64,000 nucleotides of DNA from Sebastes aleutianus. Lineage: Eukaryota > Chordata > Actinopteri > Perciformes > Sebastidae. The stretch is from positions 8,085,544 to 8,149,543 of the forward strand of contig CAKAKS010000039.1 in NCBI GenBank assembly GCA_916700875.1, read 5' to 3'. Shown here one piece after another: positions 1-12,960 of this stretch (position 1 is the stretch's first letter; each line of letters starts with the position of its first letter). The translations under genes and the position numbers were made by a program. The notes below the pieces were generated by a model. It did no database searches, was not told the DNA's origin, and was given only the letters and a program-made list of their open reading frames with translations.

Positions 1-2045
1 TTCGGGTTAATATACACTAACTGCATGAGGGGAATTTAGCCTGGGCAACAAGGAAGAAAGTTGAGTTGTGCAACTGTTCTTTGTTATCAGATTCCATTGC
101 GGATGTTTTGCCAACTTTTTTTTTTTTACCTTAACACCTTCTCCCCCACAGCTCAGCTAAATGTGTTATGTACCTGTTTTACTCCTGAATCATTAAATAG
201 CTACTGAACTGTAAAAAAAAATTACCAGGGAAGTTTTGATCTTGTGAGTCATTCCCAGATATGCATGTTATCAATCCCATTGGAGACCAGTTAATAAATA
301 CAAAAGTCTATTATACTGTCTGCTTTGATCACACAAGGCACAACTACGGCGCTGCTGATCATCAACATGTGCTTGACACGGTTAGAGGACAGGAAACATA
401 GAATTTGGGGATTTATTTGGTAATGAATTCTACAGTACCATGACTGAGACAGGGGGTAAAGGAAGAAGGAAACGATTGAGCCACCCACTTATAAGATAAC
501 AAACTTATCTTCCTTCAGACTGTAAGATTGCAGTTGCAAGCTACCTTTTGGTACAGATAAAATACTGTCCGAATCAAAGTAGAGGGTTGAAAATGAGAAC
601 TGGCTTTGAAGTCTTCCGCAACTTTAAACTCGTGTTTACTTTGTTGTGACAGTTTCTGATTTAAATCACGACCTCTCCAATTATGTCTGCCACTGTTAAG
701 GAGATAACAATTCACAAGACCAGTCATGCTAAAACTGTCAAAAGAAATAGCATTTAACAGGAACAAGTTTAGTTGACTGCACAGGATGTCAAGCTCTGAG
801 CTACGTGGTTATGACAAAAGCCACGTGCACTCATGTGAACAGCACAGTTTCTAACTTCTGTATCAATTGTCCTTCGTGGCCTCTCATAGCTTGAGGAAAG
901 AACTGATCATGTGGAAACTGCAATGTCTTAGCGAACAGATGAAGATTTAAACATTGAACAAATCAAACCCATCTAAATGCCCTCCAGCAGTGGCTGCTCT
1001 GAGTCAGCTGTACACTGGGATGACTTCACGCTTGTAAAGATATGCGCAAGCTTCCTTAAATTATGTGAGTTTAATGCAAAACTCCATTCATACAGACCTG
1101 AGGCATTTAAATGAGCCAGAACACACAAATATAGCACAACCACAACATGACCAATGTGCTAATTAAATTTTATGTTTCTTCCAAGAAAGGGTGGAGCAAT
1201 CAAGCAATCATAATTTGCTTCAGATGTCATGAACTTGTCTTCAATATGTGTTTTCACTCTTACTCTGAACACAGCAGGCTACTGCACAGAGGTGAAACCA
1301 AATCAACTCTTTGCTTGGCTGTGTAGCTTGAAATTCCTATGTGGCTTGATGTTTTTATAAAGATCAAGCGAAAGAAAAATTCCAGGAACGCCTCGTTTTT
1401 CGAAGTAGCTGCTGTATTTATGCCACCTGTACTCCAGTGCAGCTGAGCCGAACAGGGATCAACAGTCAGTGAATTACGGAGCGACTGTATCGGCTGGGGC
1501 AGCAACAACCAATAATCATTTTATTATTCGTACAACTAAATGATTTATGGTTTAGTCTATAAAAATTTCAAAGAACAGTGGAAAATGCCCATTACAATTT
1601 TCCAGAGCCAACAGTGACCGTCAGACCAACACGCTAAAACCTAAGGCTATTAAATTTACAATGATACAAAACGAGCGAACCAGAAAATCCCATTTGAGGA
1701 GCTGGAACCAGCAAATGTTTTTTTTTTTTTTTTAAATACACTCAAGATTGGTCACGTCTTTAAATCAGTAGTGCAATCTGAAAACACCGGACAGACATCT
1801 CTCGCTTGTTCAGTATTTACTACATTTACGATTAAACTGCGTACCCTCAAAACCGAAAGGGCGTCAGCCGGACAGACAATACAAAAAGTCCGGACTCACT
1901 CTCCAATCTACAAATATACCAGCAACAATAGATCGACTGCAATAATGCCTTGGATGCTGCTAAGTCATCATACTATTAAAAAATAATAAATGACAGCTCT
2001 AGTAACCTCAAATTCCTATTATTCCAAATCAAAACGCTCTTAAAG
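1..2045. other. No gene or clear repeat recognised
   Basis: AT-rich noncoding sequence with short A/T runs and frequent stops in all frames. I see no exon-like conservation, RNA gene or terminal repeat. It lies more than 35 kb downstream of the only identified gene. Confidence 0.5.
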
Positions 2046-2049
2046 CCTA

Positions 2050-3290
2050 CCAGTGAGGGCCACCACCTGTTCCCACTTCATTACCTGCAGTTTGTCCACA
2101 CATAACCACCAACAACTCCCTGTCAACTGGTATTGTCCCTTTCAAAACAGATACTGCTGCCATTACTCCAATCCCGAGAAAACTGGTAGTGATTTGGACG
2201 ATCTCTCCAATTACAGTTCAGACTTATCTTCCTGGCCAAAATCTTTGAACGGACAATTTATAAGCAGCTCAATAAATACCTCTACGTTCATCAGTCGCTA
2301 TAGCCTTTTCAGTCAGGCTTCAAGTCACAGTACTGAAAAAGTCAGGGTAACCATCATAAAACATCTTGGCGTCAGCTGACTCTGGAGCCATCAGTATTTT
2401 GATCCTCCTGGATTTAAGTTCAGCCTTCGACACAGTCTGTCATTCCTTTATACTTGACCGCTGTTCTGGGCGTATCAGGATCTGCGTTGGTGTGGTTCAT
2501 GTCATGTCTGACAGACCGTTCACAATCTGTCATCATTCGGGGGGGCCAGTCGATCCTAATCAGCGCCAGTAAAACAAGGAGCACCACAAGGTTCTGTTCT
2601 GGGCCCACTTTTATTCTGTATTTACATGTTGCTTCTCTGACACATAATAAGGAGATACGGGGTGTAATGCACCGTTATGCTGATGACACTCAAATTTATG
2701 TATCAACCAAGTCTGAGTTGATTGACTCCTCTCTGCCTCCTTTGAATGACATCAAAACTTGCAGCACAATTTCCTAAAACTCAACAGTTCAAAAGCAGAG
2801 ATTATTCTGATTGGCAGTGTCTAAATGATAAATAAATAAAATAACCTCAAGATAACCTTTGACAAAACTCCAATATCTCCATCCTCTCTTGCCCAAAACC
2901 TTGGCGCCATGTTTGACAGTCAGCTCTCATTTGTGTCACATTTCAATTAGAGCTGTTCCAATACCAGAATTGGATATGCGTCCGACGCAGCCTAAAATTC
3001 TCCGTATTCTCAAACACACCTCCCCATATCAATATATACCCTCCGATCTGACTTAACTTACACTAGCTTGCTGTTCACTCCCGCATTGAGAACATAATCC
3101 TTACGCTGACATACAAAGCTTTTAAACATGTTCTTAACAACACCTGCTCTTATGATTAATGTTTTTGTCTGTATCACTGTCTGTACCTGCAATGTTATGT
3201 CCTTTCATGACGAATGTTTTTGTATCTTGTCTGGGGTTTAAGATCTAGAAAAACACTTTACAAATAAAATGTCTAATTATTATTATTACA
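2050..3290 (+). pseudogene. L2-like LINE reverse transcriptase, degenerate
   Basis: Fragment of a non-LTR retrotransposon, broken by several frameshifts and stops. Reverse transcriptase pieces appear in order: LLDLSSAFDTVCH (about 2405-2445), SGSALVWFMSCLTDRSQSV (about 2475), and the catalytic YADD box at 2676-2687 (RYADDTQIYVST). Then follow LKLNSS-like residues and LGAMFDSQLSF near 2905-2940. It ends in ACTTTACAAATAAAATG followed by ATT triplets near 3255-3290, typical of teleost L2-type 3' ends. The copy cannot encode an active enzyme. Confidence 0.8.
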
Positions 3291-3299
3291 TACAGCATT

Positions 3300-5170
3300 A
3301 AACAATTCAAAGGGTACTCCACAGTGAGAAATTAATTAATAAAGAGATTTAAGACAGTCATAAATCCTGCGACGCCCCAAGTAGAGCATAAATTATGATC
3401 TTAGACTCAAATATGTGTTACAAAATGTAATATAGCGTACTAAGTAGCAAATAAGTAGTGCTTTGAGACACAGTCTTGGAGTTCAGAGGAGAGAAAATTA
3501 GATATTGTCATGTGAGTTGCCGGTAATTGCCTCTGTAAAATGTATCACTGAGGCTTCAGCTTCACACTTCCTTCACAACCCACAGAACAGACCCATGAGC
3601 CTGGCTCCGGTTGTGTACTGCATCCATGTGACAGTGATTTCCCACCAATGTTTGCATTCACATGACACCTACTCACTGCGCCTCTTGTACAAAATCAAGC
3701 CTGAACTGAGGTCTAACATATCTTTGAACCGATCCAACCAGTCATTTCAAGCTGGCTCGTCAAGATGAAAAGGCCTGCAGGAATTTCTAACTGACAGACG
3801 TCAGCATGTAGCGGTTGATGGGTTGAATTCAATTTATAACGTGTCAAATCATGACAGAAGTTATCACGAGACACTTTTCATACAGAGAAGGTCTAGACTA
3901 TCTAAAAATTGTTTTTAAATTCTCAGAGTTTCTCGAGTGTTTTTCTGTCTCCCGCCATATGGGTGTATTCCGAAACTCCTGGCACTCCATCACACACTTC
4001 ACCTTATCTGACACATTAATGATGAGGAATGAGTTCTTGTTGGTCTGAGATTTCCAAGTAAACGTATCTGCAGATTGCAGATTTCCTGCTAAATATATTC
4101 AACCAGCGACAAGCCCCCGTTAAGGAGGGTTAAGGTTAGACTTGGCACGTAGTCCAATGACTGCCTTTCTCTGGATCTGCGACAGCACACTGAACATCTT
4201 GCTGCTGCAGAACTAAGACATCAAATGTTCAGGACACGAGGCCTGGGCTCCGTGACAGAAGTAAATCTTGTAACCCAAACCATGCTCGCTTTGTTGCTTT
4301 TATGGATTCTGCATGCCTTTCAGTTGTGAAAAAGCCGAGATTTAAGGCTGTGACCGCACAAAGCTTTAGAGTAAAAACAATGGCACTTTCCACAAAACAC
4401 CTAGGGAAAACATGATTGACTGTATTTCCTATGACTTTTTAAACAAATTTGGTTACAACATTGCATCACCAAAGACCACCCACCGAAGTGTTTTTTTTGC
4501 ATGTGCTTTACTACACTACAACACTGTGAACATCCCTGACAAATGGCCTTTCTTCAGTATCTAAGTGATATGGGAAAATCAATTTTGAGAAGTCTATATT
4601 ATTAAGCGTAATCATTTCTTTTTTTATTTCCTAAAAATATTGAGTTTCTCCTGTTCTGACCTGGACGGTGCAAATAAGGCCAGAGTCCTGCTTCTGAGAT
4701 CAAACATCAGCTTTGTGTGCAAAGGACGGGGAGGCTCTTAATTAGTTTTTTCCAGCACGGTGCAGCTTTGCATCTAAAACATCGCTGTCGACTATTTTCA
4801 TTAAAGACGAGACCTTGAATTTTGTTTTTAAATTATTATCCTTGTTGATGAGAATCTCCGCTGTTAGAGGTCAGATTTTAGTATTTGGCTGAAATGTAAA
4901 ACTTAGGCGATTCTGATCATCAGCCTCTACAACATTCCAGTATACTACAAATTAATATGAAATACTTAAAAGTGCTCAGACTTCCCAGAAGGCATGAAAA
5001 GAAATCACATAACCAAACCAAATGAATTTAGTTTTACCAATATCATGTGACCCTGGAGACTAATGTGAATGAACCTCTTCAACCCCACACAACCTTTCAG
5101 TAGAGAATAACATAACTGATGAGCGGGGTTAATGCCAGCATTGTTCAGACCCACAGAGCTTTAACTGGAA
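3300..5170. other. No gene recognised
   Basis: AT-rich noncoding sequence. Short open frames occur but show no family motif and no splice-bounded exon. No terminal inverted repeat was seen. Confidence 0.45.
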
Positions 5171-5339
5171 GTCTAAATTGCAGGATATCCACCCCAGGCC
5201 AAAACATGATTTTTCATGCACTGGTCAATTTTTAGATTTTGAGCTATTATGCTTCCATAACATGTCTTCTTTCAGACTAGCGGAAAGAAAACACCCAAAA
5301 TACACATTTAGGTGTTTATTTTACTACTTTGTGTATTTG

Positions 5340-6060
5340 CGTCTGCAGATTTCTCCTAAATTCACCACAAGTTAGCATTAGATAATTCCTCATTTGCACA
5401 TTTAAACATAAAATTTAAGAAAATGTGTAATACAAAAAATAATTGACTTAATGGAAGTTATCAACTGGGGAAGTTTCATGGTGACATCTATTAGTTACAT
5501 TTTTTTATCCCATTCACCTGTATTGTCTGTCTTGCAAACTGTAATGAATTTTAGAACAAATCTTTAAAGGCCGTTTGCTCAAAACTAGTTTTCCCTCAGT
5601 CTTATCCAGAAATCTCCACTACAGTAGCACTTACATCCACCAAACTTTCCAGTTTCATTCCTATCTATATTATGAAGGTTTTTACAGAGGGGTTTGTTCA
5701 TACATCATTCATAGCCTGATTTATAGAACATTATGTTCCAAAAAACATGGCAAAAATTCATCTTTGTGAGTGATGAAAAGAGACATCCAAAATCCCCTCT
5801 GTAAAAACCTTTGACTCTAATATGTCATGAAACAAGAATTTGTACCCTGGCTTTATCAAATGTTCAGATTTCTGTTCCCGAAATGTATGCAAATTAATAC
5901 ATATTTAATAAGATAATGCCTTATCTGTGTATTTAAACATAACATTTCAGGAAACTTGTAATACAAAAAAAAGATTGCCTTAATGTAAGTAATCAACTGG
6001 GGAAGTTTCAAAGCGATATCTTCACTTGGGATGTCTCTCCTTAAGTGTAATAATTGGAGC
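5340..6060. repeat. Imperfect direct repeat around a 17-bp perfect inverted repeat
   Basis: About 110 bp at 5380-5490 recurs at 5910-6020 in the same orientation, sharing TTTAAACATAA, GTAATACAAAAAA and ATCAACTGGGGAAGTTTCA. Between them AGGTTTTTACAGAGGGG (5676-5692) is matched exactly by its reverse complement at 5794-5810. This looks like part of an old transposable element. The family is not identified. Confidence 0.55.
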
Positions 6061-6069
6061 ATTAAGATT

Positions 6070-8280
6070 CAAGTAACACACAATAATGTGGCCGTGAAGG
6101 ATCTCATTTTAAAAAGCGGATAATGATAAAGATGTGCAGCCAGGCATGATCTGTGATTAAAACATGAGTCATAGGGTCTGTTTGATATGCATCATTGAAG
6201 AATGAGCGTTAATCCTCGATGCGAGCTGCTGATATATCTGTTGAAAATGAGAGAGCGTTAGTAACTAATACCATCGCAAGGAATATTTACTGGCTCCGCA
6301 CTTGGTGGAATGCAAAGTGTGGCAAACAATGTTTTAATGGGGCTTTTGACTTTTAGAGGAAGTCATTATATGATTCAGCAGCAGGTAGCCTGCACCATCC
6401 TCGCCCTGCTGATGAGCTCACAGTACACACCACACAGCATGGTAGCTGTTTTAATGTGTTGTTTTTCATTTCCTGCTGTTGACGTGATGCCGTTATTAAA
6501 CTATTAAAACAAACCATTAACCCTGGGACTTGATTAGCACATTTAAGTCTATATTACTTCTGTGCTTTTTACAATTCAATTTCCCTCAACCGATTCATTC
6601 AGCTGCGATTACTGGAGAGTGTAATTCTGACACATCGACACCCTCCTCGCCACAACGCCCACCTCCTGTATGTGACATAATCAATCTAATGATGCAGAGC
6701 GGTCTGTCGTTTCTTTGCCTTCTGGTCGGCACCTACCCGCAGCCTTCCAAATATGAAACAATGAAGATTTCCTCGAATTTAAGCTGGTAAGAAGCCACAA
6801 CAACAACAACGAAGCAGAAGCCAACCGAGCCTATACATTATGTGAGCAGTTGGTCTGTGGATTTACAGTCTGTGTTAGAGGTCAGCCACTCAAACACTCA
6901 AGCTTCTCTTCACCTGCTGTGTGTCACTTCTCCTGGATGGACTCGCCTAACCTGAGCAAATAGCCCAGCCTGTCAACAAGCAGTGAGCTGTATGTCATGA
7001 CCGACATCAGCAGTAAATAACAATTTATGACTTTCTCACACATCTCGAGGAAGACAGAGAGGTGGGGTGAGAGGTTCGGCACCGACATGTGATGTCTCTC
7101 TAAACCTCCTACGGACCAAAGACCTGAGTGTCTGCTCGCTCCGACACTGTGCAGCCATCAGAAAACTAGTGCTCCCTACTGGTGACAAATGTTCTGTGAA
7201 GGTCTAGACATGCTCTCCCCACTTTCTCTCTCTCTGTCACACACAGTCATACATACACCTCGTGTGTCACAGCTTATCTAAGAATGCTTGTTTTAATTTT
7301 GGTGAACAATCGCCACTTAATTCCTGGTTATAACTACACACGCCAAAGATAATACCGTCATCAGTTCACTATAAAAAAAGACCCTGTGAATTCACGAGAG
7401 GACTAAATAGATCGGGGCATCTGTGGTACAAATTCACTACATATTTTCTACATGTGATTACGTGACAGTGCCAAGCACCGGGAGCGGCGGCAAGGACAGT
7501 AAATAAAAGATGAAAGGTGTCGGTTTATGCAGCCAGGCACAACTTACTGTATAACTTCATTAAAAAGGCATTAAGGAAACTCTGCACGGAATATGATTAA
7601 CAGCGGCAGGGATGCAGAAATGCCCACCCTTCCTCCAGGAAACTTCAAAGACTTGTATTCCCAGATGCGTTCACACACAAACACACACATGCACGCACAC
7701 CCTGTGAAATCATCATGAATATGTTTCACGTCTTTTCCTATTTTTATCTGATTTAGTCATTGAAATAAGCTTAAGTTGCCATTCAGAGAGAGGCAGTCAA
7801 AAACCTGATAAACGCAGGGTTCAGTCAAACAGGTTAAACCTGCCGAAATTTAGTTAGCACACCTTCTAATGCGCACAGTTTACACACACACACACATTAA
7901 AAATTCATTGGAGATCTCCCCAAATGTGCAAAGGGGTTGTTAAATGAGGAAAAGAAGAACATGTTTTCACTCATAAGAAATGAAAAAAAAAGCTCTTTCT
8001 GTTTGATAGTAGCCGGTTGCCTTGAGGTGATTCACCTGCTGGTATGAATCATAGAAGATCAAACCTTTTCATGTCTACATACCATTCCACAGTGATAAAA
8101 ACATGACAGCTGCTGTCATTTCTTTGGTTCTCTTTGCTAAAAAAAATATAAGAGTGGCGTTAAAAGAAGTCGTCAATTTGTACATTTTTGGGTCAGCCAC
8201 GTCAGAGGCCACAGCTTATGGTGTCAGGGCTTGCAGTCACAGAGCGTAAGCTGGCCCTGCAGCTGCTCTCTATATGCAAA
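6070..8280. other. No gene recognised
   Basis: Noncoding sequence with a small CA run near 7883-7895. No exon, RNA gene or paired terminal repeat seen. Confidence 0.45.
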
Positions 8281-8299
8281 GTAGGCTGCCTCAACCAGG

Positions 8300-8505
8300 T
8301 GGATGACAACGTATTGCTGCACTTTACTGTCTTTTGATTGTTTTTATTATACTTTTTATTTTCTTTCTTTTAACTTATACTTTTATATTCGTTTTTATCT
8401 TATGCACTTTGTGCTCTTTTATCTTGCTTTTATATATGTAACGCACTTTGAATTGCCTTTGTGTATGAAATGTGCTATATAAATAAACTTGCCTTGCCTA
8501 TAGTT
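8300..8505 (+). mobile_element. 3' end of an L2-like LINE
   Basis: T-rich stretch ending in GTAACGCACTTTGAATTGCC and then GTGCTATATAAATAAACTTG with TGCCT repeats. This is the usual form of teleost L2-type LINE tails. No coding part remains. Confidence 0.6.
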
Positions 8506-8509
8506 CAAA

Positions 8510-10050
8510 ATCTCTAAATGGATAATTATCAGCTCCAACAATACAACCAGAAATATATTCCCAAAAAAAAGCATAAAGTGACACCCATGACCTCACAGTT
8601 TTAGCTGATTAAACACCAGCTTTAATTTAACCACTAATGATTTGTGCCAGTCTGTAAAGGCTGGGTGGATAACTAAAGAGTAAGCAAGACAGCTGAAGTT
8701 GTTTTTCCATGAGGTTTCTGCAGTACATTAACTCTGACACGAGTGAAAACACTTTGGCTATTTGGTGATAACTGGTTTATGCTTTGCACTTTTGAGGATT
8801 TTTTTTAAATTAATCAACATAATCAAGTCCTTGTGAACGGATGTCTGTTGTAAAAAGCAGTAAAGTGAGTCTATATCTTCTACTACCTCCCACGATAACA
8901 ATCATTTTAAGAGTAAATAAGTGGCAGTTACGCAAACGGTGCCAGACTGGCGCCTCCAATATGAACCTATTGATCGAAGACGCATTAAAAGGAGCGCCTC
9001 TCTTCCAACGAAAGGAAGAAAATGAGGTTGACACACTGTATAAACTCTGCACAGGTGGTGAACTGTCTTCTTTGGAAAACGTTAAGGTGGAAAGCAGGTT
9101 TAACACCTTGTCAACCACGAGTGTCTATTAAGCCACAGAGCAGGAAAGTAAGTGGAACAGTAAGTCTGATCCTGTGTGGCACTTCTACCCAGTTAATAAG
9201 AACTCGTTGTCTCTTCATTAAAGTGCAGTCAAAGCCTGATATGAATTGAAAACAAAATGCAAAAAAGGTTCACTCGACTGGTTAAGTTTTAAGCAGGAAC
9301 GTGTCCAGCTGCGTCAAACCGTCTATTTCCTCAAGATAATAAAAAACAAATAAACAATCACTTACTTTTGGCTTCTTCATATGGAACGACAGGAGTAAAT
9401 CCAGTGTGAGCGAAAGCCTATTTTATTTTACTTCTACGGGGAGGAAAGGGGTTGTCATCATCCTGTGTGCACATATCCAATGCTTAAGTCAGCAGTATCC
9501 AAGCAGAGGAGAAATACAAAGCCCCAAGAAGAAGAAAAAGAAGTAGAAGGAGGAGGAGAAGAAGAACGGCAAAAAATGATGTGAAATCAAACTTTGAACC
9601 TTTGCAACCTGCAGGCTAACGGCGTGTGGCATCTAGCCCATCTATCTACAACATAGATCCAGACAGTGAGGGCTCGCAGCGCGCGGAGGGAGGGAGTTAA
9701 GCCTTTATAATGATGCGTAAAGAGGAGGCAAAGAGACGCCCTCTGACGACACGACAGCTCCAAAAAACACTACTGCCAGTAGAAACACATCCACATCAGA
9801 AAAGAAAACGGGTTCACAACTCCTCTGTGTTGATCAATGGGGACTTTATTTGCCTGAAACTGCTACATTTAACCCATAAGTACCCATAAAGTTTGACATT
9901 TAGGCTATTTCATTTTTTTTTTTTTTTTTTTTAACTTAAAAGAATCTCATGTTCTCAATATTCAAAGGGGCTTTATTGGTATGAAAGTTTCAAGAACAAT
10001 GTTGCCATAGCATCAAAATACAAAAAAACACACAATAACAGTAATATGAA
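8510..10050. other. No gene recognised; purine tract near 9525-9567
   Basis: Two overlapping open frames near 8810-9131 are antisense to one another and match no family I know. A GAAGAAGAAAAAGAAG-type purine tract lies at about 9525-9567, and a GC-richer patch at 9660-9720. Nothing here can be called a promoter on sequence alone. Confidence 0.4.
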
Positions 10051-10052
10051 TA

Positions 10053-10750
10053 TTAAAGGGTGGGTCCATTATTTATTTTTTTAAAAGGGACTATTTGTAA
10101 CTTTCAGAAATGCTTGTTAACAGCGACACCTTTGGCCGTAAAGTCAACGAAAGTCAGCGTTGGGCTCGCGCTTGCTCGCTCTAAATAGACATGAACGACC
10201 GTCGCTCAAAACAGTGAGGCGACACACGTCAGCTAAAACCACAATATCACTTTATATTTCAACTGCTTGGCAGTAATGTTAGCTGACCAGACGAAGGTCT
10301 CTCCATGAATCAATGCTGATACTACTACTTTTCCTGCTTTAGCAAAAGCGGGTCGGTGCCAGGGGTGAAGCAGGAAGAGGAATGTTATCGTCTCCCGACT
10401 GCGCCTGCAGGGAACCACCGGCACCCGGTCGAGTCACAAGACATGGGAAACCTCTGTTGGTCTGGAGGAGCTGCAGCATTTATTTCTGCACAAACGTCCA
10501 CTGTACATTCACTAGATATTCTCAGAACTAAACTAACTCTTCTGCAGTGTGTAGTGAGCGCGCATGCTCGTCTAGAGGTGGAGCGAGACAGCGAGAACGC
10601 GCACTGTGTGTGAGTGATGGCAAGCAGGCAGAGGAGCGGAGACTCCAGCCACACGCGAGCGCGCAGAGGCGAGCGCGCATGGGATCCCGACCCGGTAGAT
10701 TTATACGCTTAAAAGTTACAAACAGTCCCTTTAAACGGTGGGTCCATTAT
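10053..10750. repeat. 20-bp direct repeats flanking a TTAA transposon
   Basis: TTAAAGGGTGGGTCCATTAT at 10053-10072 and TTAAACGGTGGGTCCATTAT at 10731-10750 differ by one base and lie on either side of the element at 10081-10734. They look like the terminus of a second TTAA-type element, with one copy on each side. Confidence 0.55.
10081..10734. mobile_element. TTAA-flanked nonautonomous DNA transposon, copy 1
   Basis: Bounded by TTAA at both ends, with terminal inverted repeats AAGGGACTATTTGTAACTTT and AAAGTTACAAACAGTCCCTT. TTAA targets are typical of piggyBac and Kolobok elements; the family is not certain. The interior is GC- and CpG-rich and has no transposase. The same sequence is present in reverse orientation at 14038-14976. 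Confidence 0.8.
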
Positions 10751-11049
10751 GGTATGTATGTTTTAGTGTCAAAATACTATTTTCCCAAGAACTTCTAAAA
10801 AGCTTTTCCCACGTGACCTGACGTAGGTTTCTGTATGATGATGATGCTGCTACATATATAGTATATACATATATCCTTATAGTCAGTGTATTAACGTTAC
10901 ATACAGTAACTGTATGTAAGAGTACCGGGACGGAAGATAAGCAATGCACTGCTGTGGACGCCACGTTAGTTCGTATCCAAAAGTCCCACGGCAACCAAAC
11001 TAACCGATCTATGCAGCGGTAGACCAGCAACCCTCGTGTTCTGCGACGT

Positions 11050-11360
11050 AAAATGACTGTTTTTGTGAATGGAGTCTGGTGGCTTTGAAGAGAGCGATGT
11101 AACGGTTTCAGTTCCCCGTCGGAAAGGGCTGTCTGACGGCGAGGTAAAGCTGTGAAAAATATTCTAAACATAGCGTACACTTAAACTGATATTGATTTAT
11201 TTTAGGTGGCTAAAATACATTTTTTCTGCTGCTCCCGTCCACAGCCGCTTTACCTCGCCGTCAGACAGCCCTTTCCGACGGGGAACTGAAGCCGTTACAT
11301 CGCTAATCGCTCTCTTCAAAGCCACCAGACTCCATCGACAAAAACAGTCATTTTACCTTG
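11050..11360. repeat. Long inverted repeat (hairpin), about 105-bp arms
   Basis: The left arm, about 11052-11150, contains GGAGTCTGGTGGCTTTGAAG and GTTCCCCGTCGGAAAGGGCT. The right arm, about 11248-11357, is its reverse complement with few differences, including 7 extra bases near 11302. The arms are separated by about 100 AT-rich bases. It probably is a foldback transposon core. Confidence 0.8.
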
Positions 11361-11574
11361 CAGAAAACGGGAGAATACATTCCGTACTTTAACTCAACAG
11401 TAAGATTGGTATAATTAATGATATATACAGCATATCCTATGCATGTATTTGCATATCCAGTTAACAGTAGTGTTATGGATCGTATCAAGGAACAGAATAA
11501 TCCACTCAGTAACCATCTCTCCAATTACATTTGAACAGATTGCGTAACACCGTGTGTATCATTCACTGTCCCTA

Positions 11575-12090
11575 TAAGGTTGTAGCTTGTTGATACATAT
11601 TGGGCAGCAAGATATGACCTGTCTCCTTTTCCTAGGAGTATTTTTAATTCGAAGAAGTCATCAAGCTCTACGAACTCTGAGATTACAGAGTTGAACTTGT
11701 CAAATTAAATGTTCCTTATTTCATTGAATGTTTTACATCGTAGGAGGAAGTGCATTTCTGTCTCAGCCTCACCTGTCAAACAGTAAACACGTATTCGGTT
11801 TTCTTTTGGTTTGTTGCCATCTGCCTATTTCGATTGCCAATTTGCGTTTGTCACCGAGCCTGTTCTTAGGATCGATCTATGCTTTCTATCTCTGACATTA
11901 TTTGTAATCTCTTTTAAGGGCCAGATAACATACTAACCTACGTTGGCTTTTAATTTCTTCTTTCTAATGTTCCAGGTAGATTTCTTTACATTGTGTTATG
12001 ATTTGGTTTACTCTGGAGAGCAGGGGGCTCTCTGAAAGGGGGCAGTTAGCCTCAGCACCAGCTGACATTCTTCTCTTCAAGAATTTAAAA
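11575..12090 (-). pseudogene. LINE C-terminal fragment with a CCHC-like motif, degenerate
   Basis: On the minus strand, residues IGRWQQTK then RIRVYCLTGEAETEMHFLLR followed by C and KTFNEIRNI are readable around 11715-11830, interrupted by a frameshift. The Cys...His...Cys arrangement resembles the C-terminal domain of vertebrate LINE polyproteins that end CxxC/H-x-C. Surrounding sequence is broken by stops. The exact clade is not assigned. Confidence 0.55.
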
Positions 12091-12349
12091 TCATTTATAC
12101 TAAATAAAATGTGAAACATTAGTGTTTTAGCACAACATTCTGCTTTGTGATTTGTTAAATAGCTGCGTCCTTGCTATGCGCAGGATTCAGCGTCGGTATA
12201 TTTTATTGTACGAGAACATTCTTGGCAGGTTACTCATGTACATAATATGCTCTAGGTTTGTACTTGTAAAAAATACCTCTTAGGTCCACTAATTGGTGGT
12301 CCAATAATTGGCTAGGCTTTAAGGTGTGACACGGGAAAAAGGAGTCGTT

Positions 12350-12450
12350 ATTATTACGGGCCCCGGTCTTGGAATGACCTGCACGCTAGACTCCACCTAG
12401 AGTCCCTCGTCTCTGTAGCCGGCTGTAAACGAAAGTTAAGAGTAAGAGTT
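12350..12450 (+). mobile_element. Possible LINE C-terminus remnant
   Basis: GPRSWNDLHARLDST can be read at about 12360-12410. It resembles the (G)PRSWN(D/S)LP motif near the end of many LINE ORF2 proteins. A T-run follows. Too short for family assignment. Confidence 0.4.
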
Positions 12451-12744
12451 TTTTTTTTTTTTTTTCATAAACACAAACCGTTATTGCTACATTGCATAAC
12501 AATTGTGTCATGTCTTGATGCGAAAAGTAACTTTGCTGCCTTCTCTGCCAGGTCACCATTGTAATAGAGCAGAGTCATTGAACTGTGAAATTGTGCCCTC
12601 CCCTTCTTTTGTGTGTGTAACATAGTGAATGAGTGACTCAGTAACTGAATGAGTCAAAGTGTGAATCACAGCATCTATGAAACCACAAGTATTTTCACAA
12701 CATACTGCCAAAATTCAGCACATTGTGACCAACAACTAAAAATA

Positions 12745-12960
12745 GTGAGACAATAGGGGGGCTTTCACAAGCAACCAACATTTAGTCCGCTTTAAACAAA
12801 CTCTGGTGCGGTTCATTTGGGCGGTTGTGAGCGCATTAATCGCACTCCGGTGCCGAAACAACTGGTCTGAGAACGCTTGCGAGAGGTGGTCTCGGACCCT
12901 TTCCTAGCGAACCAAAACGCAGGCTGCCTGTGTGGGCATTTTGTTGAGATGGACGCAGGT
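12745..12960. mobile_element. Possible nonautonomous DNA element fragment
   Basis: Starts GGGGCTTTCACAAGCAACC and continues TTTAGTCCGCTTTAAACAAA and CTCTGGTGCGGTTC, a sequence type I associate with dispersed fish repeats. No matching opposite end could be defined, so the call is tentative. Confidence 0.3.

Noticed and set aside
10385..11180. Open frames of 89 and 149 codons on the minus strand
   Set aside because: They run through transposon ends and a hairpin arm and match no protein family.
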